Below, one piece after another: positions 15,620 to 23,029 of a DNA stretch of 23,135 nt (positions are counted from its first letter, which is position 1; each line of letters opens with the position of its first letter). Location: NCBI GenBank assembly GCA_902363335.1, contig CABIZV010000015.1:1-23135 (forward strand), in the 5' to 3' direction. This DNA is from Enterobacteriaceae bacterium. Lineage in GTDB: Bacteria; Pseudomonadota; Gammaproteobacteria; Enterobacterales; Enterobacteriaceae. The translations under genes and the position numbers were made by a program. Below the pieces are notes generated by a model that was not told the origin of the DNA, did no database searches, and saw only the letters and a list, made by a program, of their open reading frames with translations.

Positions 15620-16338
15620 GCATCCGGTTTGCGGTACTGCCGCGTCGCGCCGACTGCCTGCTGAATACGGCTTTTCGCTTTATTTTGCCGCATCGGATTC
15701 AGCGTAAGGGGGAAAGTCCGCTTACGCGCGACAATCACTTGCATACAGCCCAATGCGGGGAGATGCGTGCCCAGCAACGCACCGCCCTGTTTGGCCCACG
15801 GCAGCACCTGAAAACGACTGTGGTGCATCACTTCAAAATTCAGCAGAGCCAGCCAATCCAGCTGGCGCATCAAGGTAAACATTCGGCTGTTGTAGGGGAC
15901 CGACTTACGCAGCACCGGAACCAGTTTGCGTAATCCCATCAGACTGACCGGGTTAAAACTGCTGATAATAAGCCAGCCGTCATCGATCAGTACGCGGTCA
16001 GCTTCTCGCAGCAGGAGATGAGGATCGCTGCACCAGGGTAGAGTATGTGCGAGCAGGCAGGCATCCACTGATTTTTCAGCAAACGGCAGATGCAGCGGGT
16101 CTGCCATTACCTGCATCGGGCTGCCTTCCAGAGAAATATTCACCTGATGAGAGATGGCACACGCTTCGGTATTGATCTCCGCGCTCAGATTGCCCACTTT
16201 TAACAGGTGGAAGCCGTACAATTTCCCCAACCAGGGTTTCAGTTGACGATCGAGGGCCTCACGATAATATTCACCCCATGGCATTTGCGCCCACGAGACA
16301 GGCGCTGAGACTGTTTGAGGTATCCTTGCCGGTTTCAT
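15616..16338 (-). CDS. yafS: YafS, SAM-dependent methyltransferase-like protein
   Basis: Encodes a 240-residue class I methyltransferase-like protein of unknown substrate, matching E. coli YafS closely. The SAM-binding glycine motif is degenerate (LLKVGNLSAEIN, residues about 45-56), while the later DPLHLPF and HTLPWCSDPH segments are well conserved. I use the ATG at 16338; a GTG immediately before it would add one residue. GGGAAGG lies 5-6 nt upstream. The start is only 31 bp from the divergent gloB start. Confidence 0.92.
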   Translation of the reverse strand: MKPARIPQTVSAPVSWAQMPWGEYYREALDRQLKPWLGKLYGFHLLKVGNLSAEINTEACAISHQVNISLEGSPMQVMADPLHLPFAEKSVDACLLAHTLPWCSDPHLLLREADRVLIDDGWLIISSFNPVSLMGLRKLVPVLRKSVPYNSRMFTLMRQLDWLALLNFEVMHHSRFQVLPWAKQGGALLGTHLPALGCMQVIVARKRTFPLTLNPMRQNKAKSRIQQAVGATRQYRKPDA

Positions 16339-16369
16339 CACAACCTTCCCTACGCTTAAGAGGTAACGA

Positions 16370-17125
16370 ATGAATCTTAACAGTATTCCCGCATTTCAGG
16401 ACAACTACATCTGGGTTCTTAATGATGAAACAGGTCGTTGTCTCATTGTCGATCCCGGTGAAGCCGCTCCGGTGCTAAAAGCGATTGAAGCGAATAATTG
16501 GCAGCCGGAAGCGATTTTATTGACCCATCATCATCACGATCATGTCGGCGGCGTGGCAGAACTGCATAAGTATTATCCGAATTTGTCAGTTTACGGCCCG
16601 GAAGAGACACGCAACAAAGGAACAACAAAAATCGTTGCCGACGGCGATCGCATTAACATACTGGAGCATGAGTTTCAGATTTTCGCCACGCCGGGACATA
16701 CGTCAGGACACATTTGTTTTTACAGCGCGCCCTGGCTTTTTTGTGGCGATACCCTATTTTCCGGGGGCTGCGGGCGACTATTCGAAGGCACCGCTGCCCA
16801 GATGTATCAGTCATTCCAGCGAATCAATACGCTGCCGGAAGAGACATTAATTTGTTGCGCACATGAGTACACGCTCTCCAATATGAAGTTTGCGCTGAGC
16901 GTTTTACCGCATGATATGTTCATTAACGAATACTATCGAGAAGTTAACGAGTTACGTGCAAAAAACCAAATGACACTCCCCACAACTCTGAAAAAAGAGC
17001 GTAAGATTAATCTCTTTTTAAGAACGGATGATATTGATTTAATTGACGAAATAAACAAAGAAACAAAATTGCTACAATCTGAGCAGCGTTTTGCATGGTT
17101 ACGGTCAAAGAAAGATAACTTCTGA
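16370..17125 (+). CDS. gloB: Hydroxyacylglutathione hydrolase (glyoxalase II)
   Basis: Encodes the 251-residue metallo-beta-lactamase-fold thioesterase that hydrolyses S-D-lactoylglutathione to D-lactate and glutathione, completing methylglyoxal detoxification. Metal ligands are clear: THHHHDH (H53, H55, D57, H58), H110, D127 and H165. The C-terminal substrate-binding domain ends with the typical RFAWLRSKKDNF. AGAGG precedes the ATG. The last 200 bases of the gene are visibly more AT-rich than the rest and encode the part that differs most from E. coli GloB. Confidence 0.97.
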   Translation: MNLNSIPAFQDNYIWVLNDETGRCLIVDPGEAAPVLKAIEANNWQPEAILLTHHHHDHVGGVAELHKYYPNLSVYGPEETRNKGTTKIVADGDRINILEHEFQIFATPGHTSGHICFYSAPWLFCGDTLFSGGCGRLFEGTAAQMYQSFQRINTLPEETLICCAHEYTLSNMKFALSVLPHDMFINEYYREVNELRAKNQMTLPTTLKKERKINLFLRTDDIDLIDEINKETKLLQSEQRFAWLRSKKDNF

Positions 17126-17135
17126 TACTTCCGGG

Positions 17136-17164
17136 TTGCGTTTTCGAAAGTTCGCCGTTATGAT
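17136..17164 (+). promoter_or_regulatory. Likely mltD promoter
   Basis: TTGCGT (17136-17141) and TATGAT (17159-17164) are separated by exactly 17 bp. The expected start of transcription lies about 25 bp before the mltD ATG. Confidence 0.72.
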
Positions 17165-17196
17165 CGCTCGTCTTTTAAGCAACTATTGACACACAC

Positions 17197-18558
17197 ATGA
17201 AGGCAAAAGCGATATTACTCGCCTCTGTCCTGCTCGTGGGTTGCCAGGCTTCACAGCAAGGTAATGTCCAACAGCACGCACAGAGCCTTTCTGCGGCTAG
17301 TCAAGGGGAAGCAAGTAAGTTCGCAAGTCAGGCACGTTGGATGGACGATGGGACATTCGATACGCAGAATCAAGACTTGTGGGCTTATATTGGCGACGAG
17401 CTAAAGATGGGAATCCCGGAAAATGCCCGGGTTCGCGAACAGAAACAAAAGTATTTGAAGAATAAGAGCTATCTCCACGATGTAACTTTACGGGCAGAGC
17501 CGTATATGTACTGGATAGCCGGGCAAGTTAAAAAACGTAACATGCCGATGGAACTGGTATTACTACCCATAGTGGAGAGCGCTTTTGACCCGCACGCAAC
17601 GTCTGGCGCCAATGCCGCAGGCATCTGGCAGATCATTCCGAGCACAGGGCGAAATTACGGTCTGAAACAGACCCGCAGTTATGACGCACGCCGTGACCTC
17701 GTTGCTTCCACAACGGCGGCACTGGATATGATGCAGCGCCTGAACAAAATGTTCGATGGCGACTGGTTATTAACCGTGGCAGCGTATAACAGCGGTGAAG
17801 GCCGCGTAATGAAAGCAATGAAAGCGAACAAAGCCCGTGGTAAGCCCACTGACTTCTGGTCACTACCGTTGCCTCAGGAAACCAAGCTGTACGTGCCTAA
17901 GATGCTGGCTTTGAGTGATATTCTCAAAAACAGTAAACGTTATGGTGTTCGCCTGCCTAGCGCAGATGAAAGCCGAGCGCTGGCGCGCGTTCGCCTCGAC
18001 AGCCCGGTTGAGTTGGCTCAGTTGGCAGATATGGCAGGTATGCCGGTCAGCAAGCTGAAAACCTTCAATGCTGGCGTAAAAGGTTCAACGCTCGGAGCCA
18101 CTGGCCCGAAGTACGTTATGGTGCCACAGAAGCATGCAGATCAGCTGCGTGAGTCACTGGCCTCGATTGATATTGCTGACCTCCAGCCAACGCTGGTTGC
18201 CGACAATACGCCGATGACTAGTCGCAGCTATAAGGTACGCTCCGGTGATACGCTGTCAGGTATCGCGTCACGTTTAGGCGTGTCGACGAAAGACCTGCAA
18301 CAGTGGAATAACCTGCGCGGCAGCAACGTAAAAGTCGGTCAGAGCTTAACGGTAGGTGCGGGTAGCAGCGCTGCGCGTCTTGCCGATAACAGCAGCATTA
18401 CGTACCGTGTACGTAAGGGCGACTCCTTATCGAGCATTGCCAAAAGGCACGGCGTTAACATTAAAGATGTGATGCGCTGGAATAGCGGCACCGGTAATCT
18501 GCAGCCGGGCGATCAGATCACGCTGTTTGTGAAAAACAGCGACCGCCCTGATTCCTGA
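17197..18558 (+). CDS. mltD: Membrane-bound lytic murein transglycosylase D
   Basis: Encodes a 453-residue lipoprotein that cleaves peptidoglycan glycan strands with formation of 1,6-anhydro-muramic ends. The lipobox LVGC puts the lipidated cysteine at C16; residue +2 is Gln, consistent with outer-membrane sorting. The SLT family 1 domain covers about residues 100-240, with catalytic E127 (PIVESAFDP), GIWQIIPSTG at 142-151 and AAYNSGEGR at 195-203. Two LysM peptidoglycan-binding repeats follow (about 344-386 and 402-445). The start has no obvious Shine-Dalgarno. It has its own promoter and terminator. Confidence 0.97.
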   Translation: MKAKAILLASVLLVGCQASQQGNVQQHAQSLSAASQGEASKFASQARWMDDGTFDTQNQDLWAYIGDELKMGIPENARVREQKQKYLKNKSYLHDVTLRAEPYMYWIAGQVKKRNMPMELVLLPIVESAFDPHATSGANAAGIWQIIPSTGRNYGLKQTRSYDARRDLVASTTAALDMMQRLNKMFDGDWLLTVAAYNSGEGRVMKAMKANKARGKPTDFWSLPLPQETKLYVPKMLALSDILKNSKRYGVRLPSADESRALARVRLDSPVELAQLADMAGMPVSKLKTFNAGVKGSTLGATGPKYVMVPQKHADQLRESLASIDIADLQPTLVADNTPMTSRSYKVRSGDTLSGIASRLGVSTKDLQQWNNLRGSNVKVGQSLTVGAGSSAARLADNSSITYRVRKGDSLSSIAKRHGVNIKDVMRWNSGTGNLQPGDQITLFVKNSDRPDS

Positions 18559-18570
18559 TAGGTAATAAAT

Positions 18571-18602
18571 AAAAAGGCACCGATTCCCCCGGTGCCTTTT
18601 TT
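18571..18602. terminator. Bidirectional terminator between mltD and yafD
   Basis: The stem aaaaaggcaccg pairs with cggtgccttttt around an attcccc loop. A-tract on one side and T-tract on the other let it work for both convergent genes: it lies 12 bp after the mltD stop and 12 bp from the yafD stop. Confidence 0.92.
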
Positions 18603-18614
18603 GTTTACTTAAGC

Positions 18615-19409
18615 CTACTTACCTGGGCTAAATTCGACAATCAGCGGATTATGATCCGATGCCCGAGTCACCAAAACGGATGACTCATTGACGTTAAGCC
18701 CCCGATAGAAAACAAAATCCAGCGGGCGGCCAAATGCACGTCGACGCTGATCGTCATCAAAGCGAACCGGGCGCAATGACATATCGCGGGCAAAGCGATA
18801 CAGCGCATTCATTCGCGGACGGCTCCACGCATTGAAATCTCCCGCCATAATCACCGGGCCGCTGTGCTGGGCTATCTGTTCGCCAATAGGCATCAGTTGC
18901 TTGCTGTAGACATCCACCCCAAGACTGAAATTAACGGCATGGATATTCACCACCATCAGTAGCCGAGAATCTGGAAGTGGGTAAACGGTCACTAACGCCG
19001 ATTTGGCCAGCCGCAGGATAGGTTCACGTTCGCGCAGCGGACAGCAGTAAACGGGCTGGGCCGCAGACAGCGTCATAACGCCTGAGGGATGATGCGGCAG
19101 CGCAAAAGCAGGAACCTGATCGGCAGCCAGATAGTTAGTGGTCGCAAACTTTACCAGCTCAGGAGTCGTTTGCGCCTCCTGAAGGAGTACCAGATGGGCA
19201 TCTTTGCCAAACTTATTCAGCACCGACAGCCATTCAGCGCGCTGCTGCTTAAAGATATTCCACACCAGGATACGAATATTTTCATCAGTGCTTAACGGCT
19301 TACCCACCGACATTGCCTGGCTGATGCTGGTGTATGCGCCCGGCGGAGGCAAAATTCGCTCCACAGGCTGTCCGGCAATATAGCGCATGGCATAGGTATT
19401 TTTTCGCAC
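18615..19409 (-). CDS. yafD: YafD, endonuclease/exonuclease/phosphatase family protein
   Basis: Encodes a 264-residue member of the UPF0294/EEP fold family, highly similar to E. coli YafD (266 aa); its substrate is not established. EEP features are visible: ILVWNIFKQQ (about 47-56), the acidic LLQEAQTTPE segment, MAGDFNAWSRPR and the C-terminal RASDHNPLIVEF. I chose the GTG at 19409 because it gives the E. coli N-terminus (RKNTYAMRY). The ATG at 19466 would extend the protein by 19 residues, but it falls inside a good promoter -10 box. E. coli yafE, adjacent to yafD there, is absent; a terminator follows directly. Confidence 0.9.
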   Translation of the reverse strand: MRKNTYAMRYIAGQPVERILPPPGAYTSISQAMSVGKPLSTDENIRILVWNIFKQQRAEWLSVLNKFGKDAHLVLLQEAQTTPELVKFATTNYLAADQVPAFALPHHPSGVMTLSAAQPVYCCPLREREPILRLAKSALVTVYPLPDSRLLMVVNIHAVNFSLGVDVYSKQLMPIGEQIAQHSGPVIMAGDFNAWSRPRMNALYRFARDMSLRPVRFDDDQRRRAFGRPLDFVFYRGLNVNESSVLVTRASDHNPLIVEFSPGK

Positions 19410-19465
19410 TTTCTTTAATAACCTCAATAACGAAAGAACCCGCCTGCTTCCAGGAAGGTTCCTCA

Positions 19466-19494
19466 TTTATAGGGTCTTTTGCGGGCAGTTTCAA
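19466..19494 (-). promoter_or_regulatory. yafD promoter
   Basis: On the minus strand TTGAAA (19489-19494) and TATAAA (19466-19471) are 17 bp apart. Transcription would start near 19459, giving a leader of about 50 nt before the GTG at 19409. This excludes the upstream ATG at 19466 as the start for this transcript. Confidence 0.75.
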
Positions 19495-19551
19495 CGCTAT
19501 TTATAATAAAGCCGGGTTTAGTTTTGTAAGCCTGGCCTTACTCTTCTTGCC

Positions 19552-20727
19552 TTATGCCTGTGCGGCCCGAGCGGTATTATCCAAACGTCCACTCAAGCTC
19601 GTTAGCAGTAACGCGGCAAGAACAATCACCGCACCAATCCACGGAGTTTGTGCCAACCCATAGTGCTCAACCGTTTGGCCGCCAATCACTGACCCTAAAG
19701 CGATACCCACGTTAAAGGCGGCAATGTTCAGACCCGATGCAACATCAACGGCCGCTGGCGTATACTGCTCCGCCTTCTGCACTACGTACACCTGTAACCC
19801 CGGTACGTTACCAAAGGCAAAGATCCCCATCACCAGAATCGTCGCCAGGGCAGCGTAATGAATTGACACGGTAAACTGAAAGACCATCAGCAACACTGCA
19901 AGTGCGGCAAAGATAAACTTCAGGGCCGGTACAGCGCCGTGCTTATCAGCCAGCTTGCCACCCCAGATATTCCCGATGGCGACGGCAATACCGTAACCTA
20001 ATAAAATCAGGCTAACGGCGTTTGGCGTAAAACCGGCAAGATCTTGCATCATCGGCGTCAGGAAAGTGAACGCGGTAAATACACCGCCATAACCCAGTGC
20101 TGTTATCGCATAAATCATCAGCAAACGCGGATGGGTCAAGACTTTCAACTGTTCGGATAAACTTGCTGCGGCGCGACCTGGGATATTCCGTGGCACAAGG
20201 ACAGCGCTGGCAATAATAGCTATCACCCCCAGCATAGAGACTGCAAGGAAGGTTTCACGCCAGCCAAAGTGTTGGCCGATGAACGTCCCCAGCGGGACAC
20301 CCGTCACCAGAGCTACAGTCAGGCCGCCAAACATGATGGCAATAGCAGAGGCGGCTTTCTCTTTCGGCACAAGGCTCGTGGCTATCGTTGAACCAATTGA
20401 GAAGAACACGCCATGAGCCAGGCCCGTTAGCAGACGCGCAACCACCAGGGTCATATATCCCGGCGCCTGCCAGGCCAACAGATTGCCAATAGTAAACAAT
20501 ACCATCAGCGCCAGCAGCAGCTGCTTGCGCGGCAATTTTCCCGTCAACGCCGTTAACACCGGCGCACCGATAGCCACACCCAGCGCGTAGATAGAAACTA
20601 ACAGCCCTGCCGAGGGCAGAGAAATAGATAATTGTTCAGCAATGGTCTGAACCAGACCGACAATCACAAATTCGGTCGTGCCAATCGCAAAGGCACTGAT
20701 CGTTAAGGCAAGTAGCGCCAGCGGCAT
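19552..20727 (-). CDS. MFS efflux transporter (DHA1, AraJ/YdhP-like)
   Basis: Encodes a 391-residue, 12-helix major facilitator superfamily transporter of the drug:H+ antiporter-1 group, most like AraJ/YdhP/sugar-efflux proteins. It opens with the typical LTISAFAIGTTEFVIVGL helix. The loop 2-3 signature is GKLPRKQ near residue 63, and its second-half echo is GGKLADKHG near 256. Its substrate cannot be read from sequence. GGAGT precedes the ATG. It is divergent from the LysR regulator yafC across 104 bp, which suggests control by YafC. E. coli K-12 has no transporter in this position, so this is a lineage-specific gain or an E. coli loss. Confidence 0.92.
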   Translation of the reverse strand: MPLALLALTISAFAIGTTEFVIVGLVQTIAEQLSISLPSAGLLVSIYALGVAIGAPVLTALTGKLPRKQLLLALMVLFTIGNLLAWQAPGYMTLVVARLLTGLAHGVFFSIGSTIATSLVPKEKAASAIAIMFGGLTVALVTGVPLGTFIGQHFGWRETFLAVSMLGVIAIIASAVLVPRNIPGRAAASLSEQLKVLTHPRLLMIYAITALGYGGVFTAFTFLTPMMQDLAGFTPNAVSLILLGYGIAVAIGNIWGGKLADKHGAVPALKFIFAALAVLLMVFQFTVSIHYAALATILVMGIFAFGNVPGLQVYVVQKAEQYTPAAVDVASGLNIAAFNVGIALGSVIGGQTVEHYGLAQTPWIGAVIVLAALLLTSLSGRLDNTARAAQA

Positions 20728-20791
20728 AATTTACTCCACATCATCAGTATTAAGATGACACGAAGTATGCGCGGATGTTTAAATAACAAAA

Positions 20792-20810
20792 ATATTCAAA
20801 ATCTCAATAT
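20792..20810. promoter_or_regulatory. Candidate LysR-type operator in the yafC/MFS intergenic region
   Basis: ATATT (20792-20796) and AATAT (20806-20810) form an inverted repeat around 9 bp and include a T-N11-A pattern typical of LysR-type binding sites. It lies 22 bp before the yafC ATG. The surrounding DNA is AT-rich, so the match could be chance. Confidence 0.4.
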
Positions 20811-20831
20811 AATTTTGCTTCAGGTGCAATA

Positions 20832-21725
20832 ATGAGAGCAACTTCAGATGAAATCGCGATCTTTGTCGCTGTGGTAGAAAGCGGCAGCTTCAGCCGGGCA
20901 GCCGAACAGCTTGAGCTCGCCAATTCGGCGGTTAGCCGAGCTGTCAAAAAGCTGGAATCCAAGCTCGGTGTGAGCTTACTTAATCGCACGACACGTCAGT
21001 TGAGTCTGACGGAAGAAGGCGAGCGCTATTTCCGTCGGATGCAGGTGGTGTTGCAGGAAATGGCGGCGGCAGAAAACGAGTTGCTCGATACTCGTAATAC
21101 GCCGCGAGGGCTACTAAGGGTTGATGCCGCTACGCCAGTTATGCTGCACTTCCTGATGCCGCTCATTAAGCCATTCCGTGAACGTTATCCTGAGATGACG
21201 CTTTCTTTAGTGTCGTCAGAGACGTTTATTAATCTGATTGAGCGTAAGGTTGATGTGGCAATTCGCGCCGGAACGCTGACGGATTCCAGTCTGAGAGCCC
21301 GTCCACTGTTTAACAGCTACCGAAAAATTATTGCATCGCCGGAGTATATCGCCCGCCATGGAATGCCTGAGAATGCGGCCGATCTTAAAGATCATTATTG
21401 TCTGGGTTTCACCGAGCCATCATCATTAAATACCTGGCCGGTGTATTGCTGTGATGGGCAGTTTATGGAAGTCAGCTGTGCGGTTTCATCCAATAGCGGT
21501 GAGACGGTTAAGCAACTGTGTCTTAACGGTAACGGTATCGCTTGTTTATCGGATTATATGGTCGATAAGGAAATTGCCAGCGGGGAATTTATCGAGCTAC
21601 TGGCTGATAAACGGCTGCCTGTCGAGATGCCGTTCAGCGCGGTTTACTATAGCGACCGAGCCGTTAGCACACGCATCAGGACGTTTATTGATTTTCTAAG
21701 CGAATATATGAAGGAAAGGCGGTAA
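20832..21725 (+). CDS. yafC: LysR-family transcriptional regulator YafC
   Basis: Encodes a 297-residue LysR-type regulator clearly orthologous to E. coli YafC (304 aa). The N-terminal winged helix-turn-helix is at about residues 19-38 (GSFSRAAEQL ... NSAVSRAVKKLE). The effector-binding domain follows from about residue 90 (RGLLRVDAATPVMLHFLMPL). The C-terminus is a little shorter than in E. coli. An AGGTG precedes the ATG. Targets are unknown; the divergent MFS gene is the natural candidate, along with self-regulation. Confidence 0.95.
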   Translation: MRATSDEIAIFVAVVESGSFSRAAEQLELANSAVSRAVKKLESKLGVSLLNRTTRQLSLTEEGERYFRRMQVVLQEMAAAENELLDTRNTPRGLLRVDAATPVMLHFLMPLIKPFRERYPEMTLSLVSSETFINLIERKVDVAIRAGTLTDSSLRARPLFNSYRKIIASPEYIARHGMPENAADLKDHYCLGFTEPSSLNTWPVYCCDGQFMEVSCAVSSNSGETVKQLCLNGNGIACLSDYMVDKEIASGEFIELLADKRLPVEMPFSAVYYSDRAVSTRIRTFIDFLSEYMKERR

Positions 21726-21741
21726 CACTGTTTTTTACTGT

Positions 21742-21770
21742 TGTGAGCCCGGATATCATCCGGGCTTACA
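21742..21770. terminator. Hairpin between convergent yafC and dkgB
   Basis: A 9-bp perfect stem (agcccggat/atccgggct) around atc extends with further pairs to about 13 bp. It lies between two convergent genes and probably ends one or both transcripts. The gcccggat word also recalls REP elements. There is no strong T-tract directly after it. Confidence 0.65.
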
Positions 21771-21790
21771 GAGGGTTATAGAGGGTTACA
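21771..21790. repeat. Tandem decamer gagggttata / gagggttaca
   Basis: Two adjacent 10-bp units differ at one base. They sit between the hairpin and the dkgB stop codon and look like a local slippage duplication. Confidence 0.8.
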
Positions 21791-21796
21791 GCGAGA

Positions 21797-22600
21797 TCAG
21801 TCCCACTGAGGCGCCAGACCTTCCGGGCTAACTAAACGGTCGTTGCAATCCAGCGCAGCTATCGCTTTTTTGTCCTCAGCATCAAGTTTTAACTCGAGTG
21901 CAAGCAGGTTGCTTGCCAGATTTTCTCGCTTGGTAGAAGATGGGATTACCGCATAACCTTCACCCATCGCCCAGGCCAGAATGACCTGCGCAGCCGTCGC
22001 ATTATGCTTGTCCGCAATACTTAAAATCACTTCATCTTTCAGAGCCTTACCGTAGGCTAGCGTCATGTAAGACGTGATATGAATACCATGCTCAGAAGCC
22101 CAATCAACCACTTTGCGGTTTTGCAGATACGGTGATAGCTCAATCTGGTTAGTTGCGATATTTTCGACGCCAACTGCTTTAATCGCACGTTCCATCAGCG
22201 GGATAGTGAAATTAGAGATACCGATCTGGCGGGTCAGCCCCTGCTCTTTTGCTTCCAGCAGCGCAGCCATAAACTCTTCTACCGGCACGGCATCTTCCGG
22301 CGATGGCCAGTGAATCAGCGTCAGATCAACGTAGTTTGTACGCAGCTTCTGCAGGCTTTCTTTAAGGCTTGCAACGAGCTTGTCTTTGCTCAGATTCTCT
22401 ATCCAGATTTTGGTCGTAATGAACAGATCTTCGCGGGCAACGCCGCTTTCAGCGATAGCCTGACCGACAGCCGCTTCATTATCATAGATTTGCGCGGTAT
22501 CGATGGCGCGGTAGCCGAGATCCAGTGCCGTTTTTACGGAAGCGATAACAACATCATCTTTCAGACGGAATGTGCCGAGACCAAATGCAGGGATTGTCAT
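21797..22600 (-). CDS. dkgB: 2,5-diketo-D-gluconate reductase B / methylglyoxal reductase
   Basis: Encodes a 267-residue NADPH-dependent aldo-keto reductase, the same length as E. coli DkgB, which reduces 2,5-diketo-D-gluconate and small aldehydes such as methylglyoxal. The catalytic tetrad is visible as D34, Y39, K64 and H97 (DTAQIYDN, TTKIW, LIHWPSP). The cofactor-binding segment VIPSSTKRENL lies near the C-terminus. AGAGGAAA precedes the ATG. Upstream is the rRNA operon terminator, so the gene needs its own promoter; a CATAAT hexamer about 40 bp upstream of the ATG is a weak candidate. Confidence 0.96.
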   Translation of the reverse strand: MTIPAFGLGTFRLKDDVVIASVKTALDLGYRAIDTAQIYDNEAAVGQAIAESGVAREDLFITTKIWIENLSKDKLVASLKESLQKLRTNYVDLTLIHWPSPEDAVPVEEFMAALLEAKEQGLTRQIGISNFTIPLMERAIKAVGVENIATNQIELSPYLQNRKVVDWASEHGIHITSYMTLAYGKALKDEVILSIADKHNATAAQVILAWAMGEGYAVIPSSTKRENLASNLLALELKLDAEDKKAIAALDCNDRLVSPEGLAPQWD

Positions 22601-22724
22601 GATTTTCCTCTTTATTTATCAATATTGGTTAACTGAAACCATTATGACGAATGCAAGGATGGGAAAAAAGATCCTAAAAGGCAGAGGATTTTTGCTAAAA
22701 CAGCAATAATAAAAATGCAGATAC

Positions 22725-22752
22725 AAAAAAGCCCTGAGCAAATGCTCAGGGC
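22725..22752 (-). terminator. Terminator of the rRNA operon
   Basis: A 10-bp stem (gccctgagca/tgctcagggc, 22731-22752) is followed, in the minus-strand direction, by six T residues. It lies 10 bp past the tRNA-Asp gene and ends the 5S-tRNA-Asp transcript. Confidence 0.95.
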
Positions 22753-22762
22753 TCTTAATAAG

Positions 22763-22839
22763 TGGCGGAACGGACGGGACTCGAACCCGCGACCCCCTGC
22801 GTGACAGGCAGGTATTCTAACCGACTGAACTACCGCTCC
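22763..22839 (-). tRNA. aspU: tRNA-Asp(GUC), distal gene of the rRNA operon
   Basis: A 77-nt gene with anticodon GTC and an encoded CCA end, identical to the copy at 14149-14225. It lies downstream of 5S rRNA on the same strand with no promoter between, matching the distal aspU gene of E. coli rrnH. Confidence 0.98.
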
Positions 22840-23029
22840 ACCGAATTTCGTTGTCACTACCCGGATTATTCATCCCGGTTTACTGCAATTTGATGCCTGG
22901 CAGTTTATGAATCACAAGTGATTCACCCTTCGGGCCGTTGCTTCGCAACGTTCAAAAGCTTTCGCTTTTGTCCTACTCTCTGTCGAGTAGTGACCTGCCT
23001 CGAAGGTCGAGTGCCATACTTCTAATTTG
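22840..23029 (-). other. Hairpin-rich spacer between 5S and tRNA-Asp
   Basis: This 190-bp transcribed spacer contains at least five consecutive short inverted repeats: 22908-22925 (8-bp stem), 22936-22950 (6 bp), 22953-22970 (7 bp), 22973-22990 (6 bp) and 22992-23008 (5 bp). It also holds a copy of the 5S 3' end at 22887-22905. The hairpins may guide RNase processing between 5S and tRNA. No ORF or promoter is seen. Confidence 0.75.
22887..22905 (-). repeat. Partial copy of the 5S rRNA 3' end
   Basis: The 19-bp aatttgatgcctggcagtt is identical to 23024-23042, which spans the mature 3' end of the 5S gene and its flank. The copies lie 137 bp apart in the same orientation. It looks like the remnant of a second 5S gene or of unequal recombination between rRNA operons. 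Confidence 0.85.
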
